DNA of 64,000 nucleotides from an uncultured Acetatifactor sp. (GTDB taxonomy: Bacteria; Bacillota; Clostridia; Lachnospirales; Lachnospiraceae). The stretch covers positions 1 through 64,000 of the forward strand of contig CAJUFI010000008.1 of NCBI GenBank assembly GCA_910585665.1, given 5' to 3'. Of this stretch, positions 26,001 to 33,694 are shown piece by piece. Below the pieces are notes generated by a model, which made no database searches, was not told the DNA's origin, and was given only the letters and a program-made list of their open reading frames with translations. The translations under genes and the position numbers were made by a program. Each line of letters opens with the position of its first letter. Position 1 is the first letter of the stretch.

Positions 26001-27380
26001 GGCCTGGCCACGGACTACGTAGACCCCGTCAGGCGTATCCGCAACAAGACATTGCGCCGAACCGCCCTGGCGGTAAAGCTGAAGGAGGAGAGCCTGTCCG
26101 AGGAACTGCGGCTGCTTTATGTGGCCATGACCCGGGCCAGGGAGAAGCTGATTCTGACAGGCACTCTGGAAGATGCCGCGGGAGCCTGGGAGCGCGCCGG
26201 GGAAGCGGGCCAGGAGCAGCTGTCCTATGTGGATTTCATGGAAGCGGCGAGTTTCCTGGATTTCCTTCTGCCCATTTTGCCGGGCACCTGTATCCAGGTG
26301 ACTGTGGTGGAGGAGGAACAGGGCCAGGGGGAGGAAATCGCAGAGCAGTTCCAGCTGCACCAGAAAAAAGAGACCCTGAAATCCCTGGAAAGATACGGAA
26401 ATACGCCTGAAAAAGAACGGCTGACAGAACGGCTCAATGCGGTCTATCCCTTTGCCATGCTGGCGGATTTATATACCAAGACAACCGTGTCTGAGCTGAA
26501 GATTGCCGCCATGGCCGACCGGGACGAAGCCGCCTACCACACCTTTGAGGAGAAGGAAGTCCAGCCCTACATTCCGCTGTTCCGGCGGGACGAAGAAAAA
26601 GTCAGCGGCACGGTTCGGGGAAATGCCTACCACAGGGTCATGGAGCTGCTGGATTTCGAGACTCTGCTGGGCACAGCCATTGCCATGGGGCTTGCGGGGA
26701 GTGAACAGGCGGTTTCAACCAAAGAGACCATGGGGAACGAAAGGTCAGTCTCCGCCAAAGAGCCCATGGAGAATGAAAGGGCGGCTACATCCCAAGAGAC
26801 CATGAGCAATGAATCCGGCCACAGGCCCGGCACAGGCGCACCGGCCCTGGAAGCGAATGGCACCGGAAAGGAGGAGTTCCGTAATGGAAGCCTGTTTCCG
26901 GAGAATTATCAGGAATACCTGAAATACCTCCAACCAGATACGCTTGCCGCCAACCTACGGGCCTTTTTACAGAAAGAAGAGGAGAGCAGACGCCTGTCCC
27001 CGGAGTACGCCCAGGCGGTAAGGGAGCGGAAGCTCCTGAAATTCCTCCGCTCCGAGATTGCCTATCGTATGTGGCGGGCCCAGAGAGCGGGCAGGCTCTA
27101 TCGGGAGCAGCCTTTCGTGCTGGGAATCGATGCCCGCAGACTGAAAAACGACTTCCCGGATACCGAGACCGTCCTCATCCAGGGAATCATTGACGTATTC
27201 TTTGAGGAGGAAGACGGCCTGGTGCTGCTTGACTACAAGACAGATTCCGTCTCCGCCATGACAGAACTCTGGAACCGCTACGAGACCCAGCTGGACTACT
27301 ACCAGGAAGCCATCCAGAAACTGTTCGGCAAGAATGTGAAAGAACGGATACTATATTCCTTCCACCTGGAGACATACTGA
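23037..27380 (+). CDS. addA: ATP-dependent helicase/nuclease subunit A (AddA), enlarged
   Basis: UvrD-type 3'-5' helicase with a RecB-like nuclease domain, which resects double-strand breaks together with AddB. At 1447 residues it exceeds the usual length of roughly 1200-1250. Motifs: Walker A SAAAGSGKTAVLVERI, TNAAAAEMRERI, IDFSDMEHYALDILL, SIHKSKGLEFPVTFVAG, LLYVAMTRAREKLILTG, and nuclease LLDYKTDS with QLDYYQEAI. Extra length comes from low-complexity inserts near residues 80-134 (hexapeptide repeats), 500-555, 760-845 and 1215-1285. ATG 23037 has AAAAGGA upstream. No addB gene is adjacent, although it normally precedes addA. Confidence 0.92.
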   Translation: MAVTFTPEQQKAIELHGRNILVSAAAGSGKTAVLVERIVQMVCEESRPVDIDRLLVVTFTNAAAAEMRERIADGISRRLTECLDSTESQHSMEDQHSTESQHSTEWQHSTECRHSTEWQHSTESRHSTECRHSVHIQRQATLLHNAQITTIDSFCLFLLRNHFNEIGLDPAFRIADEGEVRLMQQEALQELIEDSYASGSEAFRYCVEYFCLGGKESVLEQHILNLSRYAASFPWPSEWLARRKEDYAAATVEEVCASPYAVWLVEHLKRMVGGCVEKLGRVRALCEMPDGPYMYGELVDQELEQLEGLLSCASLEDFSVRLPAVNFGKLSPKKDASVSPAKRELAKEMRASVKKSIGNLEERYFTTPMELAARQNAACREPVCTLIDLVLDFDRRMREKKNEKKVIDFSDMEHYALDILLEGQGEDARPSAVALEYRQHFVEILTDEYQDSNLVQEYLLKAVSGEEDGHFNRFMVGDVKQSIYKFRLARPELFLEKYNSYEGEDAGAEDSGAAVGMGAAGNAGENHAMADGKEDGDSSETLADHGLARERGSCQRIDLARNFRSRIQVVETVNDVFRRLMSETVGGIPYDERAALYPGAVYPENPDCASELLLIEKPEKGDELNAKQAEALTIARKIKELRGSFSVTDKGSGGLRAARYSDMVILLRTNSGWDEEFKEVLEREGIPVYITSKTGYFAAVEVQELLQLLRVLDNPTQDIPLFGVLKSVFGGFSEEEIAQIRSGAKGCSLYDAMKRFAGIAEAPGEDRMPVLLPEPGAVVLREPGEGKGTEDKSLETLGSPVANDDTNMHSRLTEDEDIEGRTGQMFGVGSESGTETARDTNESQTPLQMKAVAFLNKIADYRSCTVYLPIRDLLTKLINDFGYLDYVTALPAGSRRRANVEMLLTKASDFEKTSYFGLFHFIRYMEQLEKYNVDYGGAELLDENADVVRIMSIHKSKGLEFPVTFVAGLSKRFNMQDVNQSLILDMDLGLATDYVDPVRRIRNKTLRRTALAVKLKEESLSEELRLLYVAMTRAREKLILTGTLEDAAGAWERAGEAGQEQLSYVDFMEAASFLDFLLPILPGTCIQVTVVEEEQGQGEEIAEQFQLHQKKETLKSLERYGNTPEKERLTERLNAVYPFAMLADLYTKTTVSELKIAAMADRDEAAYHTFEEKEVQPYIPLFRRDEEKVSGTVRGNAYHRVMELLDFETLLGTAIAMGLAGSEQAVSTKETMGNERSVSAKEPMENERAATSQETMSNESGHRPGTGAPALEANGTGKEEFRNGSLFPENYQEYLKYLQPDTLAANLRAFLQKEEESRRLSPEYAQAVRERKLLKFLRSEIAYRMWRAQRAGRLYREQPFVLGIDARRLKNDFPDTETVLIQGIIDVFFEEEDGLVLLDYKTDSVSAMTELWNRYETQLDYYQEAIQKLFGKNVKERILYSFHLETY
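23283..23444 (+). repeat. 18-bp minisatellite inside addA
   Basis: About eight in-frame 18-bp units built on CATTCCACGGAA, encoding hexapeptides of the type HSTESQ, HSMEDQ, HSTEWQ and HSTECR. Most units contain the near-palindrome ATTCCACGGAAT. The repeat falls between the TNAAAAEM helicase motif and the next conserved block, in a loop region of the fold. Confidence 0.9.
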
Positions 27381-27481
27381 CTGTCCGAAACGCCATATCA
27401 ATCAAAACGAGACGGAACTGACACAGGCGTATCTGGTACAGCCCCAGGCAGACCGATTGTCCATAGCCCAGGCGGTCCTCC

Positions 27482-29383
27482 TCATTCCCCTTCCCCGTCC
27501 GGGAAGTAGATTCCATACCATACCAGAAAGGCGTACACGGCCCAGAGCTTCCGGTTGGTATTCCCCCGCTGGCACCCCCGTCCGTCCAGCAGCTCCTCCA
27601 GGGCCTCCCTGTTGAAGAACTTCCTGGCAGCGGGCGAGTCGAAAGCCTTCCGGACGGCTTCGGAGCCGGCCTCGGAAGTCAGGAAATGTCCCAGGGGAAT
27701 GGGGAATCCCAGCTTTCTGCGCTCGGAACTGGCGGCGGGCAGATGGCGCCTGGCCACCTTTCGGAACAGATATTTCGACACCTGGCCTTTCTGCTTGTAT
27801 TTGGCGGGCAGATGCCTGGCCACTTCGAACACCTCCCTGTCCAGATAGGGCACCCGCAGCTCCAGGGAATGGGCCATGCTCATCCGGTCTGCCTTCTGCA
27901 GAATATCCCCGGGGAGCCAGTGGAGCAGATCGATATACTGCATGCGGCTGGCTTCGTCCAGATGTTCGGTGTCCTCATAGTCCCCGGCCAGAAGTTCCTG
28001 AGGGGACAGGGCGCGGGTCTTGCATTTCAGCAGATTTCTGCGCTCCTGGGCGGAGAAAAGGTTGGCGTTTCCGATAAAGCGCTCTTCCAGCGTCATGCTG
28101 CCCCGGATCAGGAAGCTGCGCCCTTTCATCTTCGGCATCCGGGAGGCCATCCGGGCGATTTTCCTGCGCAGATGTTCCGGCAGCTTCTGGTACAGATGCA
28201 GCGCGTTGGGCTCGCAGTAGATGCAGTAGCCGCCGAACAGTTCGTCCGCGCCCTCTCCGGAGACCACCACCCGCACCTGGCGCGCCGCTTCCCGGGACAG
28301 GAAGTACAGGGCCACCGCGGAAGGGTCTCCCGAGGGCTCATCCATATGGTAGAGCACTTCCGGCACGGCCTCCCAGAACTCCTTTTCCGATATCCGCTTG
28401 CTGCGGGATTCCAGTTCCAGGGTTTCCGCCAGCTCCCGGGCCAGAGGGATCTCATTGTAATGCCCGTCCTCGCTGCCGAAGCCCACGGTGAAGGTCTTGC
28501 TGCCGGTGAACTCCGATGCAATCAGACTGGAGTCCACGCCCCCGGACAGGAATGTCCCCACCTCCACATCGGCTATCATATGGGCCTTCACGGATTCGGA
28601 AACCACCTGGTCCAACCGGTCGACCCATTCCTTGGCCGTCTTCTGCCCGGCAGAGGGTTCGGGGATCAGCTCCGGCAGAAAATACCGTTTGGGGGACAGG
28701 GAGGTGTCGCCTTTTTTATATGTAAGGAAATGCCCCGGCAGAAGCTGGCGGATGCCCTGGAAGAAGGTATTCTCCAAAACGGAATACTGGAAGGAGAGGT
28801 ACTGTTCCAGGGCTTCGGGATTCATCTTCTTCCGATAGGAGGGATGGGGCAGGATTCCCTTGATCTCCGATGCGAAGATAAATCCGTCGTCAGAAACCGT
28901 GTAATAAAAAGGCTTGATGCCGAAAGGATCCCTGGCCGCGAAAAGGGTCTGTTCCTTCTCGTCCCAGATGGCGAAGGCGAACATGCCCCGCAGATGCTCC
29001 GGCAGCTTCTCCCCCCATTCTTCGTATCCGTGGAGCAGCACCTCGGAATCCCCCTGGGTGGAGAAACGGTGGCCCGCTTTCAGCAGCTGCAGCCGCAGTT
29101 CCTGGAAATTGTAGATTTCGCCGTTGAACACCAATCTCTTGTCCCCGTCCTCATTTGCCATGGGCTGCACGCTGCCGTCCGGGTCGATGATGCTCAGCCG
29201 CCGGAACCCCAGGGCTGCGCTCTCCGACATCCAGCCCTTGCCCTGGTCAGGCCCCCTGTGGATCAGGGCCGCCATCATCATTGAGAGAATCCGCTCTCTG
29301 GGCATGGCCGCTTTCCGGGCGTTTTCGTCCTGTATCCTATCGTTCTGTCTGCCGTTTTCTATGAATCCGCATATTCCGCACAT
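27482..29383 (-). CDS. asnB: Asparagine synthase (glutamine-hydrolysing)
   Basis: Makes asparagine from aspartate, ATP and glutamine. The 633 residues start with the class II amidotransferase domain, with catalytic Cys2 in MCGICGF and LNGEIYN-type loop VFNGEIYNFQELR. The synthetase domain has the PP-loop FLSGGVDSSLIASEF, SGEGADELFGGY and a C-terminal helical part. AGGAGTAAGGATT lies before ATG 29383. Convergent with addA; no terminator was recognised in the 100 bases between. Lone B-type synthase, so a free asparagine role is most likely. Confidence 0.95.
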   Translation of the reverse strand: MCGICGFIENGRQNDRIQDENARKAAMPRERILSMMMAALIHRGPDQGKGWMSESAALGFRRLSIIDPDGSVQPMANEDGDKRLVFNGEIYNFQELRLQLLKAGHRFSTQGDSEVLLHGYEEWGEKLPEHLRGMFAFAIWDEKEQTLFAARDPFGIKPFYYTVSDDGFIFASEIKGILPHPSYRKKMNPEALEQYLSFQYSVLENTFFQGIRQLLPGHFLTYKKGDTSLSPKRYFLPELIPEPSAGQKTAKEWVDRLDQVVSESVKAHMIADVEVGTFLSGGVDSSLIASEFTGSKTFTVGFGSEDGHYNEIPLARELAETLELESRSKRISEKEFWEAVPEVLYHMDEPSGDPSAVALYFLSREAARQVRVVVSGEGADELFGGYCIYCEPNALHLYQKLPEHLRRKIARMASRMPKMKGRSFLIRGSMTLEERFIGNANLFSAQERRNLLKCKTRALSPQELLAGDYEDTEHLDEASRMQYIDLLHWLPGDILQKADRMSMAHSLELRVPYLDREVFEVARHLPAKYKQKGQVSKYLFRKVARRHLPAASSERRKLGFPIPLGHFLTSEAGSEAVRKAFDSPAARKFFNREALEELLDGRGCQRGNTNRKLWAVYAFLVWYGIYFPDGEGE

Positions 29384-29586
29384 AATCCTTACTCCTTTGC
29401 ATGTTGTTCCTGTTGTGGGATGGTGCGGACACTGTCCGAAGTCGGAGGCGCTGCCGGCGGAAGGCCTCTCCGCGGCAGCTCTCTGTGTCCTGCACTGTAG
29501 GATTAGTGTAGCGGATGGATGTTTCTTATGCTTAGCCTCTTTGTTTCAAAAATGTATCAGGTTGTAAATTTTCGCCAAAAGGAATT

Positions 29587-31158
29587 CTATAATTCCAATA
29601 TGATGCATTTCCGGTGGGTCAGGTCTGTTCCCTCATAGGTCTCCAGGAGGATTCTGCCGTTTTGGGCATCATATTCCATGCCGATGAGATTCTGCAGATT
29701 CTTGTAAAGCAGATGCCCTTCTGTCTCCCCGTGAGGATACAGGTACAGGTCTGCCGACTGAAGTCCCCAGAATTCCTGTATGGTTACATAGTTGTAGTTA
29801 AAAAGCTCGTTTTCCCCAGACGCTGCACTGCCCCCAGCCAGAAAAAGGGGCGGCTGGGCCAGGGAACCGAAGGGGTTTTGGACGGCTGCGCACAGGCGGG
29901 TGCTCTGCTGCACCCAGCGGCTCAGGAACTGCCCTGTGCCGGAATCCGTCGCGTTCTGGTCAGGCTCCTGAGCCAGCGCCACCAGAAGGTCTCCGGAATC
30001 CAGCCTATGGAAATCCCAGATAATGCCTGGGAATTCCATAGGCTGATAGCGGGGGAAGGAGGTATCCATGTCCATGGAACAGAGCCTGTGGGGCGTCTCC
30101 AGGTAGTCGATGGCATTTCCGTCCCCTGAAATCTTATACTGCAGATAGGGCATGTCCTCCTGCTCGTACAGATAGCAGGACTGGCACTGGTAGTATTTGG
30201 ATGCCTGATTGGTCTCGTCTGCCAGAAGGGAGGCGTCAGGGGCGGCAAGGTTCGGTACCGGCGTAATCCTCGTTGCCAGGACAAAGGTATCCCCCTGGTT
30301 TCGGGCAAGGCTGAAGAGTCCGGCCTGGCCGTCGGCAGCATCACAGAGCTTAACTTCCCAGGGCCAGACAGGGGAATGCAGATCCGTATACAGCATCTGG
30401 TCGGGAGGGCTGAGCCGGGAGTCGTTGGACGGTATCGTCCAGAACCCCGGCGCTTCCGTTTCCGTGTCCAGATTCCTGCGGCAGTCATAGACAGGCACGA
30501 GACGGGCGGTTCCGGTGGAAAGTCCCGCGGCATCGAAGGTCACCCAGCGGCCGTCTGGGGAGAAGGAGCCCTGTAAGGGGGCGTCCGCGGGAACGGTCCC
30601 CTCATACAGCAGAAGCTCCGGCTCCCCCAGCGTGTACAGCCAGACCATACTCCTGTCCCAGAGCGTGGAATGGAGATAGACCAGAAGCTGCCTTCCGTCG
30701 GGAGAGGGCAGCAGATCCTCGATATACAGATGGTCTTCCGTCTCCTCGCTGTCGGGATTATTCCACTCCTTCCAGGTCTGACGGAATTCCCCCGCCGTGT
30801 CATAGAAGCCATACCTGTAGTCTACTTCCCGGTAGGCCAGGTTCTCTTCGCCGTCCGTGGACTCCAGTGCGAGGATATGGATTTCGTTCTCTCCACAGCC
30901 TCGGAGAAAAGCGCTTTTTTCCAGCTGGCTTCTGGTCTCATAAGCGTAGGTGTAGATTTTCTTCACGCTGAAGTCGCGGGAGGGGTCCGCTTGCTCCGTC
31001 TCTTCTATAGAAGACGGTTCCGCAGTTAAAAGGAGGGTCTTCTCCTCCGGCGCGCAGCCTGTCAGAAGGAGGGCGGCAGAAAGGAGCAGGGGGGGCATGA
31101 TATGAGCTTTTTTAGAGAAGGGGACGTTCTTTTTTCGGTTCCGTCTTCCTGGGTGCAT
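29587..31158 (-). CDS. Lipoprotein of a two-component operon
   Basis: Family not recognised. The 523 residues start with a basic stretch and lipobox LLTGC near residue 35. The rest is rich in tryptophan, tyrosine and aspartate, with repeats of the kind LLPSPDGRQLLVYL and GSFSPDGRWVTFDAAG, which suggests a beta-propeller of the TolB/PD40 type. GGAAGGAAG precedes ATG 31158, and the gene overlaps the kinase gene by 47 bases, so it is translated with it. It may be a surface accessory to signal detection. The gap 29384-29586 shows nothing clear. Confidence 0.7.
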   Translation of the reverse strand: MHPGRRNRKKNVPFSKKAHIMPPLLLSAALLLTGCAPEEKTLLLTAEPSSIEETEQADPSRDFSVKKIYTYAYETRSQLEKSAFLRGCGENEIHILALESTDGEENLAYREVDYRYGFYDTAGEFRQTWKEWNNPDSEETEDHLYIEDLLPSPDGRQLLVYLHSTLWDRSMVWLYTLGEPELLLYEGTVPADAPLQGSFSPDGRWVTFDAAGLSTGTARLVPVYDCRRNLDTETEAPGFWTIPSNDSRLSPPDQMLYTDLHSPVWPWEVKLCDAADGQAGLFSLARNQGDTFVLATRITPVPNLAAPDASLLADETNQASKYYQCQSCYLYEQEDMPYLQYKISGDGNAIDYLETPHRLCSMDMDTSFPRYQPMEFPGIIWDFHRLDSGDLLVALAQEPDQNATDSGTGQFLSRWVQQSTRLCAAVQNPFGSLAQPPLFLAGGSAASGENELFNYNYVTIQEFWGLQSADLYLYPHGETEGHLLYKNLQNLIGMEYDAQNGRILLETYEGTDLTHRKCIILEL

Positions 31159-32743
31159 GCGGTGCTTCCTTCCTTTCTTCCTGAAGTTGTCGGGAAATGA
31201 CGGTTTTCTGTAGTCGGATGTAAAAAACGGTCTGGGATTCTGGCTTGCTTTTCACGCCGATGAGGCCCTCGTGTTCCTCAATGATTTTCCGGCAGATGGA
31301 AAGCCCAAGGCCGGAGCTGCCCTGTTCCCTGGAGTAGGCCTTGTCCACCCGGTAGAAGGGCTCGAAGATCCGCTCCTGTTCCTGGGGGGCCAGCCCCTTG
31401 CCCCGGTTGCGGACGAACAGCCACACGAAGCCGTTCCGCTCCATGCCGCTGATGCGGATGCTGGCTCGGCTGTCGCCGTATTTGATGGCGTTGTCCACCA
31501 GATTGATGAGCACCTGGCGCAGCCTGTCCTCCACGCCGTAAGTCCACAGCTCCTCCGGCAGGCTGGTCTCGATTCCCATCTCGTAACGGGCGGCCTTGAT
31601 CTCCAGCGCTTGAGCCACATTCCGAGCCAGGGCGGCCAGGTTCACAGGGCGTTTTTCCATATAGATGCTCTTGTCGGACATCTCCAGGAGCTGCAGCACC
31701 ATCTGGTGCATCCGGGTGCTCTCCTGCAATATCTGGCTCAGGCCCTGTTTCGTCAGCTGCCTGTCCGCCCCCTGGTCCTCCTCCATGAGCTGGGCGTAGC
31801 CCTGGATGGTGGTCAGGGGGGTCTTCAGCTCGTGGGTCATATTGTTGTAGAATTCCTGTCGGCTGCCCAGGAGGGAGACAATCTGCTCCTTGTCCTTCTG
31901 CATTTTGGTCAGCTGGGTGCCGATGGTCTCCAGCATCACGCTGAAGTTCCGGGACAGCTCGCCCACCTCGTCCCTGCGCCCGGAGTCCGCCAGCTGGGCC
32001 AGCATCTGCATGTCCACCTGTTCCCGGGAGAGGTCGCGCACCACCTGGCGGGTGATCTCCGTCAGCTTCCACACAGGCACCAGCAGCTGGTTGATGAAGA
32101 AGGCCAGCAGTAGGAAAATCAACGCGAACACGAAAGCGGTGGTCTGGTAGACCAGGCGCTCATTCTGGCTGATCTGGGTGTACAGCTGGGATGTGTCCAT
32201 GCGGTAACGGATGATGCCCAGGGTGTGCTCCTCAATCACCACAGGCATGGAAAAATAGACCAGCATGGTGTCCGAGTCGGGATATGTCATGGTGAAGGCC
32301 GCGTTGCCCGCCACGGCCTGCCGCAGATCCTCTCCGTTGCCCTCCAGCAGAATCTGCTGGTTTCCGCTGATGTACTGCCCCTGGGTGTCCAGCACGCACA
32401 GGGAACGCCCGCCCAGGATACGCAGCTCCTGGACGATGTTCTCCGCGATCTGCCGGTATCCGTCCTCGTCGTTGTTGGCGTTGGCCAGCATGAGGAGCTG
32501 GCGGATGTAAATCAGGCTGTTCTCCTGACGGCTCTGGAGCTCCCGCGTGATCTGGGATTCCAGGCTCTGCCAGAGTCTGGCGTGGATGCCGCCGTAGAGG
32601 ATGCCGCCGCCGGCCAGGAAGAGCAGCAGGATCACCAGCATCATCTGGAGGCGTATGCCGAAGCGGAGGGGCTTTTTACTATGGGACATATGAGATGTCC
32701 TATTACTGCGGGACATATGAGATGTCCCATTACTGCGGGACAT
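31112..32743 (-). CDS. Sensor histidine kinase (HAMP, HisKA, HATPase)
   Basis: Membrane kinase of the operon. The 543 residues have helix 1 (LQMMLVILLLFLAGGGILYG), an external domain of about 140 residues, helix 2 (VFALIFLLLAFFINQLLVPV), HAMP, phosphoacceptor NNMTHELKTPLTTIQGY and ATPase motifs NLVDNAIKYGDS and GSSGLGLSICRKI. Three in-frame ATGs (32743, 32716, 32689) arise from a 27-bp tandem repeat, so the N-terminus is ambiguous. The first overlaps the regulator stop and fits coupled translation. Confidence 0.9.
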   Translation of the reverse strand: MSRSNGTSHMSRSNRTSHMSHSKKPLRFGIRLQMMLVILLLFLAGGGILYGGIHARLWQSLESQITRELQSRQENSLIYIRQLLMLANANNDEDGYRQIAENIVQELRILGGRSLCVLDTQGQYISGNQQILLEGNGEDLRQAVAGNAAFTMTYPDSDTMLVYFSMPVVIEEHTLGIIRYRMDTSQLYTQISQNERLVYQTTAFVFALIFLLLAFFINQLLVPVWKLTEITRQVVRDLSREQVDMQMLAQLADSGRRDEVGELSRNFSVMLETIGTQLTKMQKDKEQIVSLLGSRQEFYNNMTHELKTPLTTIQGYAQLMEEDQGADRQLTKQGLSQILQESTRMHQMVLQLLEMSDKSIYMEKRPVNLAALARNVAQALEIKAARYEMGIETSLPEELWTYGVEDRLRQVLINLVDNAIKYGDSRASIRISGMERNGFVWLFVRNRGKGLAPQEQERIFEPFYRVDKAYSREQGSSGLGLSICRKIIEEHEGLIGVKSKPESQTVFYIRLQKTVISRQLQEERKEAPHAPRKTEPKKERPLL

Positions 32744-32745
32744 AT
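32683..32745 (-). repeat. 27-bp tandem repeat at the regulator/kinase overlap
   Basis: Two 27-bp units plus a partial third. On the minus strand each full unit contains ATGTCCCGCAGTAAT and GGGACATCTCAT. The first ATGTCCCGCAGTAA is also the regulator's last codons and stop, so the kinase N-terminus (MSRSNGTSH, MSRSNRTSH) was made by copying it. Confidence 0.85.
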
Positions 32746-33410
32746 TTATACCCCACCCCGAAGACTGTCACCAGCATGCCGTCCAGCTCTGCTTTTTTCC
32801 GGATGCGCTGGACGTGGATGTCCACGGTCCTGGTATCCCCGGTGAAATCGTATCCCCAGATCTGATCCAGCAGAGCGGTTCTGGTGAATACCTGTCGGGG
32901 GTGCTTCAGAAAGCATATGAGCAGCTCGTACTCCTTGGGGGTCAGGTTCACCAGCCGGTCCTGGCAGTAGACGCTGTGCTCCCGCTCCACCACAGTCAGA
33001 TGGCCGCAGACGAAAGAGTCGTCCTCCGAAGCGCCTCTGGCCTTATCGAATCTGCGCAGAATCGTGCGCGCTCTGGCGATGACTTCTCTCAGGTCGAAAG
33101 GTTTCGTGATATAATCGTCCGCCCCGGATTCCAGCCCGTAGAGTTTGTCCTCCACGCTTCCCCTGGCGGTGAGCATGATGATGGGCATCCGGTACTGTTC
33201 GGTGAGCATCCGGCAGACGTCCACGCCGCCGATGTCCGGCAGCATCCAGTCCAGGAGGACCAGGGCTGGGGGCTCCTTGCAGGCCATGGCGAAGCCCTCG
33301 CTGCCGGTGTAGGCGCATTGAACCTGGAAGCCCTCTTTCTCGAAGCCGTATTTCAGGATGTCGGCGATGGGCTTTTCGTCTTCGATGACTAATATTTTTC
33401 TGTTTTCCAT
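32730..33410 (-). CDS. OmpR-family response regulator
   Basis: Regulator of the kinase and lipoprotein operon. The 226 residues have a receiver domain (EDEKPI, LVLLDWMLPDIGG, lysine in DDYITKPFD) and a winged-helix domain (LTPKEYELLICFLKHPRQVF, YDFTGDTRTVDIHVQRIRKK). First gene of three; a promoter with TTTACA and TTATAC lies about 100 bases upstream. Confidence 0.92.
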   Translation of the reverse strand: MENRKILVIEDEKPIADILKYGFEKEGFQVQCAYTGSEGFAMACKEPPALVLLDWMLPDIGGVDVCRMLTEQYRMPIIMLTARGSVEDKLYGLESGADDYITKPFDLREVIARARTILRRFDKARGASEDDSFVCGHLTVVEREHSVYCQDRLVNLTPKEYELLICFLKHPRQVFTRTALLDQIWGYDFTGDTRTVDIHVQRIRKKAELDGMLVTVFGVGYKYVPQ

Positions 33411-33504
33411 GTTGTTTCCTCGTGTCGATGTTCTGAATCTGTCTGAATCCCCGGACTTCCGGGCGAAGGGGCCATTGAAGGCATGGGATTCATTGTATAG
33501 GATA

Positions 33505-33533
33505 AGTATAACGCGGATATCTCTAAAATGTAA
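33505..33533 (-). promoter_or_regulatory. Promoter of the regulator-kinase-lipoprotein operon
   Basis: On the minus strand TTTACA and TTATAC are 17 bases apart, 95 bases before ATG 33410. Confidence 0.5.
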
Positions 33534-33627
33534 AGAATCTGTATCTAAAATCTCGTCTGCGCCATGTCTGCCGGGGACGGCCTGTAGGGGAGAGAGGGGT
33601 TCCGGGGGAAGAAACGCCGGGGAAACC

Positions 33628-33656
33628 TTGACAGCTGTGAATAGAGTCTTTATAAT
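33628..33656 (+). promoter_or_regulatory. Full-consensus sigma-A promoter of the AAA ATPase gene
   Basis: TTGACA and TATAAT separated by exactly 17 bases. Just downstream, ACTCGG and CCGAGT (33664-33681) form a small hairpin that ends one base before the GGAGG site of ATG 33695, which could modulate translation. Confidence 0.85.
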
Positions 33657-33694
33657 GAATTTAACTCGGCAGCAACCGAGTCGGAGGTGACCGA

